Shown here one piece after another: positions 25,091-35,123 of a DNA stretch of 64,000 nucleotides (its first letter is position 1; every line of letters begins with the position of its first letter). Under the pieces are notes generated by a model, which saw only the letters and a list, made by a program, of their open reading frames with translations, was not told where the DNA came from and ran no database searches. The stretch is taken from the NCBI GenBank assembly GCA_025403435.1, contig CM046348.1, forward strand, positions 17,521,679 to 17,585,678, given 5' to 3'. Origin of the DNA: Artocarpus heterophyllus. Taxonomy: Eukaryota > Streptophyta > Magnoliopsida > Rosales > Moraceae. The position numbers and the translations under genes were made by a program.

Positions 25091-26741
25091 AATGTTTCAA
25101 ATTTTGCCAATCTTAAGGGCATGTTCACACAAGACCCATACGTGGTGTCTTTTGACACTTACTATGGGAGAAAGCCGCTCTTTGACGATTGTCCACTAGG
25201 AACAGGAGCTGAAAGAAAGATTTGCTGATTTTAGAGCATCAAGCGATGAGAAAACACTTTTCAAGTAATATATTTACCTTCCCTTCTTTGTAATATATTC
25301 TTGTGCGTTGTTGTGTGCTATTTTGATATTCCCAAAAAAAAAAAATGAGATTTGTTTTGAAAACTTAAAATGAAGGCTATTAATTAAATTTGTTTAGAAT
25401 TGCTGAGTTAAGGAGTTAAATTGTTTTCTCTTGAGACGCATTCTAATAAGTTTGATTTTGTAAATGCAATTGGTTTGGATTTTCAAATAAATTTCAACAA
25501 AAAAATGTGTGTTTTTTGTTAGTTTTTAGTTTAGTTTGCTGCAGATCATCTCTGCAGCTGTGCTAATTTAGGTAATATTTTTTTTTTGCTGCTCTCACTA
25601 TTTTTATTCTTTTAGGATAATATATATTTTAGGTTGGGGGGAGAAGGTTGTGCTTGAAAGTTGTGCTTCAAAGTTGTACTTCAAAATTGTGCTTAAAAAT
25701 TGTGCTTCAATGTTGTGTTGTGCAAAGAAAAAAAAAATTCGATTTTGCCTAAATTTTTTATTTTGCTCCAGATTCTTGAATATTTTTCATTTTTGTGTGT
25801 TATTTTTTTTGTGAGTCATAAAATAATTTTAAAAAAAAAATTAAAAAAAGAAATATTTTGTAAATATTTGTTTCTTAGTAATTAATGTGTTATTATTTTG
25901 TTTTGATTTTTAAATTTCATATTAATGTAATATTATTTTTCTATTCTTTGAATTATTTAATTTTATACATTTTCAAAACTTTAGTTTTTATTTAACATTT
26001 TTTATGTGTTTATTTTTCAAAGTGTTTGTAAGCCATTCTTTTCACACACTCTCTGTAATGTTTAATTGTGGTGGTAAGTCAAAGCCATGAATGTTTGAGT
26101 TTTGTTATTTTGTGAAGATGAACAATTGAAGGCAACAATATTTCAAAAAAAAAAAAAAGAAAAAAAAGAAAAAAAAAGAAAAAAAGAAAAAAAAAAGAAA
26201 AAAAAGAAATTGTAAATAAATAAAGTGTGTAATGAATAACATTGGATAAGTTTGGTTTCGTAGCCTCTTTAGCTCGAGTAAGTAAGTTCTAAGGGGTGCT
26301 TCAACACCTAGTACCTTAGGCCAACTGGTCTGGGAGTTACTGACCTAAAGCTCGTTAAATGGGTTATGGAGAAAGCTTAAGGGAGCCAAACATTGTACTA
26401 TCCACAGTTGTAAAGTTTGTAAATATTTGTATTTTATGTTTCTGCTTTTTAATTGTTCTCGTAAATAAATTTGAAGTGTTGCTGTCTACATGAGTGATTT
26501 GAAGCAAAATATCATAATAATTTTATTCTTAGTCTTGGATGAAACTTCATAATTATACATTATCCATTTTTGCACTAGGTTTGGCATATATACATTTTGT
26601 TAAATAGCATATAAATTGTTCAAATAAAATTTTGGTTTTGTTAGTTTATCTAGTTGGATAAGTCAAATTATAGTTAAATGATTATTCAATATATCATTTC
26701 AAAATTATATCGTTTTAATTGCTAGAGACTAGCAATAAGCT
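25091..26741. other. non-coding interior of element B
   Basis: AT-rich with no pol. It contains TTTTAGGTTGGGGGGAGAAGG at about 25,630 (a polypurine-like signal common in Athila/Tat elements), a tandem repeat at 25,647-25,722, and an A/G-only tract at 26,144-26,210. Confidence 0.5.
25647..25722 (+). repeat. about five tandem copies of a 16-17 bp unit (GTTGTGCTTCAAA)
   Basis: Successive units read GTTGTGCTTGAAA, GTTGTGCTTCAAA, GTTGTACTTCAAA, TTGTGCTTAAAAA and TTGTGCTTCAATG. This is a minisatellite just behind the polypurine-like signal. Confidence 0.75.
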
Positions 26742-26753
26742 GGTTGGGGGGTG
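26742..26753 (+). other. polypurine tract of element B
   Basis: GGTTGGGGGGTG directly precedes the TGATGAGACTG start of LTR copy B3. Confidence 0.65.
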
Positions 26754-28917
26754 TGATGAGACTGTAAAAGTGTACATTTTCTAAAGCTTAAATCATTTAA
26801 TTATGCTTTTATTTCTTATTAAATTCTCTAATTAATAGCAATTTTGTGTTAATAAGTATTTTTGTGTCTTAGTGTGTAAATGTGTTTAAAAATGTATTTT
26901 TAGTGTGTTTTTATGTTTAATAGAATTTTTAGTAATTTTTAGAGTCTTTTCGGTGTGTTAAATAAGTGTCTAGTCTGTAAATAGTCAAAGCTGTGAAAAT
27001 AATGCGGTTATTTTATTTTAAGTTTTAGAGTGTTTGATAGTGTGTTTTAAGTTTGTAAATATGTTTTACTATATTTTTAGTAATTTTTAAAAATATTTCC
27101 AAGTCATAAAAATTATATTTGTGTCAAACCGTAAGAGACTGAAAATTTTAGGAGTTTTTATTTATTTTTGTGTGTTTTAATGTAAAATAAATATTTTTAA
27201 TATTTTTGTAAATATTATGTTTGTAAAATAATAATATTAGTGTGTTTTTTATTTTTAGATTTAAAATCTGGAGGAAAAACAGAGCAAAACGGCACCAAAA
27301 CGGATAAAATCGGACATCAAATGCATCAAAAAGATAAAAGAAATTTGAATTTATATTAAATGGGACACGTGGCATCATGAGACCCGTCGGATTCACTGCC
27401 AAATCAATCTCAGCCGTCCGAAGAAGAGACACGTGTCAACGCGTTAGCGAAATCTCAGGTACAGTCCATGTGTCGAAGAATGATTGACGCGTGTGATTCA
27501 CGCGCCGACAAGCTGCAGACGTGTCAGAGGGGAGTCACAGGCCGTGTCTGCTCGCGTGTGGGTGAGTCCACGTGCAGCTGTTCTTACAGCCGTTCGATGT
27601 GATGACCGAGACCAATTGACGGTCCAAAATTGTTGTCTCACTGGTCCCACCTGGGCCCATTCTCGAACGCCTTTGCCAGCCATTGGATCGCACGTTCAAC
27701 GGGTGAGATTGCGCCTGTTTCGTGTTGCCGTGACCTGCGAAGCACAGGATCCCAAACTAAAATTTGCATATTACCGAGCGAATCTCAGCGTGAAAAAAAG
27801 AAGAGAAAAATGGATCAAATGATCCGAAATTGTCAACTCTCAACAAAGAAAAAATATAATTACAAACGGCAAGTTGTGATTTTTAAGCCTCTATAAATAT
27901 TGAGGCATTTGCCTCAGTTGAGACACCTCCTTCGGGCCTTCGGCCCTTTTTCTTCTTTTCCTTACTGCTGAGTTAGACTCAGTTGTAATTTTTTTAGGGA
28001 AAAAAATAATAATAATAAAATAATGCTTAAATTAGTGTAGAGAGTCTGGTGAGGCAGAGAGATGATCTTGTATGCATAGTATTTTGGTATGGGTTTTTAC
28101 TTTATATCTGTGTTATAATGCTTATATATTTGTGGAATAAATTAAATCTTTATGTTTTTAATAATTATTGTTACTGTTGTTATGCTGTAAATTTTTACAT
28201 AAATTCAGTCATGCTTTCTTTATATAATTTAATTGTGTTGCATAATTAATATTAATAATACTAAAGTCATGCTCGTTTATTAAGCTGAGTTTCTGCTGCA
28301 TTATAGACATAGACTGACACAGTAAATGCTTGGTTATTCTTGATTTATTGTAGACAGAGGATGGCATAGTGTATTCTTAGACCATTTAATAAGTCGAGGT
28401 GCTACCGAAATTAACGCAATAATTTATTCCATAAAAATATATTAATTTTGATTTGTTATTATCTTTTCTATCTTAAAATTATGTTAATTATAATTGAGTG
28501 ACAGCGGTTATAATTTTCATAATTAGTGCACCAAATTATTAGTGACAGATGATTATTTTACTAGTTTTTATAGGAAAACCCTTACTGCATTATGGCTTGC
28601 TATATTGTCGATTTAGGTTGACCTATATAATTAGTAAAAAGTGCTTGCAATTAATGAGAAAAGATATAATAAATCAAATGCTTTGGATAATTATTAATTA
28701 AGAATTAAAATTCCATATCAGTTACAAAACATACAAGGGATTCTTAAAGCTTCACCGTTTTAATTTTATGCTTTAAATTTTGAATTAAATAAAATAAAAA
28801 CCACAAAAATATTTCTTTCATTTTAAACTTTGACTTGAAAAAGTGCTTGTCTTTTTGAACATTTATTTTTAACAATCTCTTGAGTTACAAATTTTCACCT
28901 CCCTGTGGATACGACAA
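26754..28917 (+). repeat. LTR copy B3 of element B, main part (interrupted by element A)
   Basis: Starts TGATGAGACTG and matches B1 throughout. It has a TATA box at 27,892, hairpin GGGCC-TTC-GGCCC at 27,934, and G-box/ABRE-like sites at 27,365, 27,429 and 27,569. It breaks off at ...ATACGACAA, where element A is inserted, and resumes at 37,103. The rejoined LTR is about 2.22 kb. Confidence 0.85.
28913..28917 (+). repeat. left target-site duplication GACAA of element A
   Basis: GACAA immediately precedes the element and recurs at 37,098-37,102. Copy B1 has a single GACAA at the same place, which confirms the empty site. Confidence 0.95.
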
Positions 28918-30892
28918 TGTAACGCCCCTATATGGGGGTTAACAGTTTTTAATGAGATAAAATAAAAATAAATAATAAAAGTAAAACCTTAAAAATAAAA
29001 TTTGCCCGGGACTTAAATGAAAACTCTCAACTCAAAAATAAAAATATAAACGACAAATAAACCACAGTTTTAATGTAGCACCTTAAATTTAATAATATAA
29101 ACTGTTGTCATCATCATTTTAACCCTCAACACATTGTAATACAGTCATAGAAAGTAATAATTGATGCTTACATTATCATGAAGAACATTCTCAACAATTG
29201 AAGCAGTCCCAATGTAATATAGCTACATCACTTCCTCAACTATATTTCTCGTAGCCACCTCACACTTAGTGAGTCCTGAAAAGATAAAAATATAAGGGTA
29301 TGAGCAACACTATGCTCAGTAGAGAAAGCCATTACTCACCTTTAGGTTTTTATCATTACCACATTAAAATCTGCATGGTCAGTAAGTCACATCATATTCC
29401 AGATTATGAGGTTTATTATGATCACATCTTATGGATACCGTAGTTAATCATTACCAAGTGTCATAATTACACATTTATACAAATATTACCAATCATCATT
29501 GTTCCTAGGTATCCATGTTAAATTGAGTATCACTCAACTCATCGAAACCCAAATGGGCGCACTTGATCACCCTATAAACATTCCAAGGGTGTTCCGGTGA
29601 GGGGACATCAAGCCCCGAGTCCTCACCAAATCAATTCCTGTACAGTGTGTTCTGGGACTTTCAACCCAAGGAAGCGTCATCGCCTTCCCCCTATTTTACC
29701 TTTTAGGGTATTCATGCCCAAGGACGTAACCGTCGCCCTCTTCATGTCTTACAATTTCTCTATATTGAATCATTATTAAATAGAGTTAGTTTTCCTAACC
29801 ATGCTTCTCAATTTATAACATGTGCAAATTCATTATGTTCCTCGCCGTACAATACAAGACGAGTCCATGTCATAGTTTCATAAGTGATACTCATATAATA
29901 TCAGTTCAACATAGATATAAATATATTGCGGCAAAACAATCAATTTTAATTCTATAAAAACCTCACAAAAGATGAGTAATAGAATCCCTACCTTTCAAGC
30001 TTATCAACAATCTTTTAATCCTGGAATCAGTTAACGTTAGCTCCATACTCCCTTGATCCTAAGGCGTGCATAAGGACAATTAAAACTAAAGCACAACATA
30101 CAACTACATTCATAAAATTTATTTTAATTTAATCTTAGAATTTCAAGAAATAACCACTGCCCATAGAGGTATTATAAAGTTTAACAATATAAATTTTCTG
30201 TCTAGGGCATATACACTTAGACTTCATACATATGCTCTAAAATAGCAACAAACATATACTTAGGTTTAAGAACGCAAATTTGAATAATCCTTTAGTATAA
30301 AAGAAAATTTATAAATGAAAGACTAAATTTGTTCATAAGATTCTAACCTCGGATTATGGTTAGTTGGAAGCTTGAAATGGCTTCAAAACAGGTTCCTTTA
30401 CTTCGGTATGACTGAAATTCTTGCTCAAATGGAGGTGATGGTGGCTGATTTTTATGGCTGCCTTGAAGAAGTTCTCTAAGTATTTTGCTTCAGCAAAGAA
30501 ATGAGAAGAAGAGTGTGGGAACCGTGGAAGAGAAAGGAAGAAAAGATGAAGTCTTTGAAGAGAAGTGATAGAAACAATTATAGAGGAGACATGTTGAAGC
30601 ATGTCACGGAGGAAATAAAGAAAATGAGGGTCAAGAGTAGTTGGAAAAGATATCTTTATGTCTCATCTAAAGACTTTAACACACATAATGCCAATATGAC
30701 ATTTTTGAGATTTATTAGAAGTTCTAAGGCTTTTTAGTAATCATACTAAATAAATATAGGAGAATTTTAGAAAATTTAAAAATAGATAAAAATAAATATT
30801 ATAAAATAAATTTAAATGAAGCAATTTTTTTTTATACATTAAAAATTAATTTAATTACCTCAATACCCGTTAGGAGAATAACGGGTGTCACA
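28918..30892 (-). repeat. 3' LTR of element A (1,975 bp)
   Basis: On the - strand it runs TGTGACACCCGTTATT... to ...GGGGCGTTACA. It is near-identical to 35,124-37,097. The short ORFs inside each LTR (for example near 29,597 and 30,360) are exact duplicates of each other and show no protein family. Confidence 0.95.
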
Positions 30893-30910
30893 GCTCTACC
30901 CCCCTTAAAG
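30893..30910 (-). other. polypurine tract of element A
   Basis: Read on the - strand: CTTTAAGGGGGGTAGAGC, abutting the LTR start TGTGACACCC. Confidence 0.85.
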
Positions 30911-31847
30911 AAATTTCGTCCTCGAAATTTCAATTCTAGCAATACTAGTAAAAATTATGATTCCACTATGATTCCAATTCTGAGTCTAAACCGTTAATGT
31001 TGTTTGTCCTCCAAATTTAAGTTATTGTATCTCCACTTATTTACTTGCATAATAAATCTTACTCCTAAATCCCTCAATAAGAGTATTTCTGACAAGTTTC
31101 AACTTATAACACCGTATAATAGTCTAAGAATCTGATCAGGCATACATATTGACCATATCATGATTCCAGTCCTTCATTGTCCATGGACTGTGATTTACAA
31201 TCACATTTAAGGAGATTGCCAGAGAAATTTTATATACTTCATCTTTAGGTTCCTTTTCCTTTTTGAGTAAGGAAAAGTCAAATATATTTGATTTCATACC
31301 TCAACTAATAAACTAGAACATAATCATAAAACATATATCACAAACACTTTTATTCAAAACTATACATTAAACTTACTCATAGAGATATTAAACGGAATCT
31401 CAGAGTTGCAAACATACCCGGCATATTTTTCATTAAACAGCTATCCTCATGACACAAACATTCAATCCAAATAATATACTCATATTTCATATGGAATATC
31501 CTCATAACTGACTCTGGTACTTCCACATAATATTAACAGAATATTACACATTACAAACATAATACGGATACGTTTCGAGAGTACAAGGCACTCCGTATAC
31601 CAGCTATCCATATCATGCATGCTTAGAGGATACAAAAACATCGATAAACAAAAGATCGGACCTTAAGAAGGATGCGTTTCGAGAGCATCAAGTACTCCGT
31701 ATCCAGCCATCCCGGCATTAGGCTCAATGAATCTAAAAGATTGAACAACGACGTACCACAAGAAACACAGAATACAAGGCAAACGGTTATTCGTAACACA
31801 CGAAATACAGACACACATGCCTACATGCCAAAGATAAAACAAAAAGA
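30911..31847 (-). other. 3' untranslated interior of element A with a direct repeat
   Basis: No coding sequence is seen. An imperfect 43 bp direct repeat lies at 31,567-31,609 and 31,671-31,713 (shared core CGTTTCGAGAG and ACTCCGTAT). Confidence 0.6.
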
Positions 31848-32498
31848 TTACAGATGGAGATTCAAATCAATTGGCCGCTCCCGGCTTTCCCTTTCCCATT
31901 CAAGCTTGGATGTTGCAGTGTCGGATTCTGGATGTATGATTTGCATTTTATCTATCAATTCCTCAGCTGTTGAAGCAGTGACAAAGATTTGTCTCTCCGA
32001 TTCTGTAGTGATGTTTTCTTCCACAGCGTAATCTAGAAATTTCAAAAGACCGTCATAAAAACCCTTTACGTTCAGCAGACCCAAAGGTTTGGAATAAAAG
32101 CCCAACAATTGCCCACAAGCAACTATAAATATTTCCTCAAGAGTACCTAGACCACCAGGTAATGCTATAAAAGCATCGGAATTATAGATTATGTCTTTAA
32201 AATTTTTAGGGATACTCCTGACTCCTTCTCCCTTACCTATGGCTTCCTTACAAAGGTTTCCTTCAACTGGAATATGAGGCCAAATTCTTACATCAGTAGC
32301 GTCACTAGACCTAGCTGCTAGTGCCATATTTACCATCATTTTTATACTACCACCCCCATAGATTATGTTAATCTTTTTGCGTGCTAGGACTTGCCCTAAG
32401 TGATTTGCAGCTTCTAAATAAGCTTTATCTTTTCCAAAGCTGGAACCACAAAAGACACAGACATTCTTTATTTTCTTCGTGGACTGGGAGGTAGACAT
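31848..32498 (-). CDS. LOG-like cytokinin riboside 5'-monophosphate phosphoribohydrolase homologue, 216 aa, inside element A
   Basis: The start is ATG at 32,498; an upstream GTG in frame is preceded by a stop at once. The protein opens MSTSQSTKKIKNVCVFCGSS. It has YGGG at 47-50, FIALPGGLGTLEEIF around 110-124 (the family PGGxGTxxE motif) and GLLNVKGFYDGLL. Length matches plant LOGs, which release active cytokinin bases from nucleotides. It is one exon, whereas plant LOG genes are split, so it is probably retro-captured. Oddities: the usual GGGSIGLMG loop reads GGGSIKMMV, and the Arg of the ...MPER/MHQR motif, which helps form the active site, is Asn99 here (SIPKNFKD). Activity is therefore doubtful even though the frame is intact. 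LTR transcription would pass through it in sense. It is closest in style to LOGL10-type members. Confidence 0.85.
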   Translation of the reverse strand: MSTSQSTKKIKNVCVFCGSSFGKDKAYLEAANHLGQVLARKKINIIYGGGSIKMMVNMALAARSSDATDVRIWPHIPVEGNLCKEAIGKGEGVRSIPKNFKDIIYNSDAFIALPGGLGTLEEIFIVACGQLLGFYSKPLGLLNVKGFYDGLLKFLDYAVEENITTESERQIFVTASTAEELIDKMQIIHPESDTATSKLEWERESRERPIDLNLHL

Positions 32499-33145
32499 AT
32501 TTGGTTTATAGAAGTGGTTGCTTAATGTCTGCTCCACTTAGACTTCGGGTTCTACATGAGTTTTTAAAGATGAGAAATATACAAAAAAGGGCTAAAGAGA
32601 TAGACGAGTAGGTAATGAAAAGGTAATCCAAAGATTTAAACAAAATCTTGTGCGGATAAGAAAGTAAGATAAGGTGATTGATAGTTTTCAGAAAATCTGA
32701 TTCACTTTTTGAAAAAGATTAGACTCTTAATTGTATAATTTTTGACAATTGAGAACAATTTGACAGAAGACCCTCATGACACAACTGTAGACTTTTTGAC
32801 AAATATACACCAAGTCTAGAAATTTAATATAAACGACAAATACTGTAGAACTTTTGAAATTTGAGACACAAATCTTGAAATATCTGGATAAGTTTTTCAA
32901 AATTCAAACATATTACTGTACCGTATGTAACGTGTCTGATAAGATAATATATTTTATTATATATATATATTTAAGAAAATCATAAATTAAATAAGATATT
33001 AACACTTACTGTATCAATCTAATAATCACAATTATTTCAAACACAAAAGCAAATATTCTGAGTAAAAGAAAAACACAAACTGTTGAACATCAGCTAAAAC
33101 TGCTTCAAATAAGTAAAGACTAAATAACCTTTATAGAGCGATGAC
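32499..33145 (-). other. AT-rich spacer between the two ORFs of element A
   Basis: About 650 bp with no coding signal, and a (TA)n run near 32,957-32,971. It could hold a splice acceptor or leader for the LOG-like ORF, but none is certain. Confidence 0.5.
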
Positions 33146-33667
33146 TTATTCCCCATCCAGTTTTCTTATGGCTTGACAAACAGGATCTAGAAATACCATA
33201 TTCCTGAGGCGTTGTCTTTCTGTATAAAATTTAGGCCAGAGTTTAAAAATAGCTCCTTGAACATATCCACTAGGGTGACCATGGAGAGGAGGATGGATGC
33301 TATCCAAGTTCTCCTTTGAAAGTCCATCCCTACAAAACCTTATTTTATCCTCTCTATTCGTAGACATATAACCAGGTGAAGTACATTTACCGTTACAATT
33401 TTGTCTTCCACATTTGTTACAAGCGACCACGATGGCACGAGCTCTTCTTTTCATTGCACTACGACTGGTACCTGTTCCTGGTAAACCGACATCTTGACTA
33501 AAGTCACTCGGACGGATTTTCCCCTCTATTAACATTCTCACATCACAAGGGATGCCAAAACGCATAAGAATCCACAACCGAGTAATTCTAGCCTTGTATT
33601 TCTTTCTGAGAATCTTTTGGGAGAGTGATGGGAAATACTTTCTCAGGTGTTGGTACTTTGGGTCCAT
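33146..33667 (-). CDS. basic zinc-finger protein resembling flexivirus nucleic-acid-binding protein (NABP), 173 aa, inside element A
   Basis: ATG at 33,667, uninterrupted to 33,146. What is visible: a basic N-terminus (residues 8-30), a GIPCDVRMLI segment (38-47), an arginine-rich patch SRSAMKRRARA (68-78), then Cys83, Cys86, Cys91 and Cys95 (CX2CX4CX3C), then EDKIRFCRDG (106-115). A basic patch followed at once by a short Cys finger and a D-x-IRF-x-x-G segment is the layout of the 3'-proximal NABPs of carla-, viti- and related Betaflexiviridae, which bind nucleic acid and help counter silencing. It is longer than most of those proteins. A plain retrotransposon gag CCHC knuckle (CX2CX4HX4C) does not fit. 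The viral origin is inference from motif layout, not from a search. Confidence 0.5.
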   Translation of the reverse strand: MDPKYQHLRKYFPSLSQKILRKKYKARITRLWILMRFGIPCDVRMLIEGKIRPSDFSQDVGLPGTGTSRSAMKRRARAIVVACNKCGRQNCNGKCTSPGYMSTNREDKIRFCRDGLSKENLDSIHPPLHGHPSGYVQGAIFKLWPKFYTERQRLRNMVFLDPVCQAIRKLDGE

Positions 33668-35103
33668 GATGAGATGAAAGAAGAGTAAATAGAAAGGAAA
33701 AATTAAGATAGTAAATTGCAGAATCCTAGAATTCCTTCTTCTTTTAGAGAAAAAGAAGAATTTTTAATGAAAAAGAAGAGGATTTGCGATTTAGAGAGAA
33801 AATAACAAATTAAGAGAGAAAAAGTGAACTCGGAGAAATAAGCTCCTATGCACAGTAAACGTATATGTAAACAATGATTAAACCACTGTATATGACACGT
33901 ATAGAAACCACGTGGGAGAGACAGTATGAATCAAACTGATTTAGGATTTGAACTAGGCCCAAATGTTCTTAGTTGAAAATGGTCAGGTTGTTTCGGGCCT
34001 TAACACATTTAGAACGAGTTAAATAACAAACATAGAATTGAAAACCAATTCGTATGAATCTTAAACCCAATTCAAAACCCACTATAGATAAAGTTGACTA
34101 TAAACAACAAATCTAATTTAACGACAACAAGGATCTTCCTGAATGATCCAGCAACTCAAATAATTTTGTTTTAATCAAAACCTTATTGAACAATGCATAC
34201 ACCCATATGTTATTCATAATACTTAACATCTATCAATGGATTCATCATCATTACTACCAAGGGTTTAGAATGTGACTAACCTTGAAATCAATACGATTTA
34301 CGTCTTTCAACGTAGACCATATCAATGAACAAAGACACTTGATGTTACTACTTAAGAACATCTACAATCCCCACAATTCTACTCATACAATATATAATTT
34401 CCTCATATAACAAAACCTTAGGTAACCAAAAGATTCACTGATACACTTAAATACAATGTACGTAACGAAATATTTCAATTTTGAGATTCATGCATTCTAG
34501 ACTTTACACAGTCTCAATAGACCAAAAGTCTAACATTTATCTCTCTCAAGATTCAATACCATGATTCCCAACTTATATCATATTCCTCAAATATATAGAA
34601 CTTTTAAGAAAAGACATTGACACTTATGTGCTCCATCGAATCCACACATAATCATTACTTAGGTTTGAATCAATTACGAAAAATTTGGCATATCTATGTC
34701 AAACTTTAAAATCAATAAGTCAAGCCTTATATTTCTTATTATTTTTCACGAGACAAAAGGCTCTTAAATCCTCGTATCTATACGAATTTCTCATCGTTTA
34801 TACGAATTAGATATGCTTATAGATCCAAATATTATACGAATCTCTCATAAGCAATCTACTTATAAACTCATTCCATATAATTATCATTCCCTCATAACTA
34901 TTAATACTTTCCTTCTATATAATTATTGTACTCATATAACTATTGATATTTTCATTCTATGGCATTTCCATGTTACATCCTTCTAGACTGTATAAATCAA
35001 TGTGAAGGTTCATTTTGATGATGACAATAAAAATTCAGCTTCAAAACCATCTCAAAAATATATTTTTAAAGTGGTGCTACACTCCCTAGGTTAACCGAAC
35101 CTA
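33668..35103 (-). other. 5' untranslated interior of element A
   Basis: About 1.4 kb between the primer site and the first ORF, with no gag-like or other coding signal. It probably contains leader and packaging sequence. Confidence 0.55.
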
Positions 35104-35116
35104 GGCTCTGATACCA
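35104..35116 (-). other. primer-binding site of element A (initiator tRNA-Met)
   Basis: On the - strand TGGTATCAGAGCC, the complement of the 3' end of plant initiator tRNA-Met, lies seven bases inside the 5' LTR. Confidence 0.9.
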
Positions 35117-35123
35117 AAAATTC

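Noticed and set aside
27484..27896. Overlapping ORFs of 61-112 codons on both strands
   Set aside because: They are in the U3 of LTR B3, at the same GC-rich place as ORFs in B1, with no conserved protein.
29597..30737. Three short ORFs that recur identically at 35,803-36,943
   Set aside because: They recur because both LTRs of element A contain them. No domain is seen, and two overlap on opposite strands.
31672..32031. 119-codon + strand ORF in element A
   Set aside because: Antisense shadow of the LOG-like ORF.
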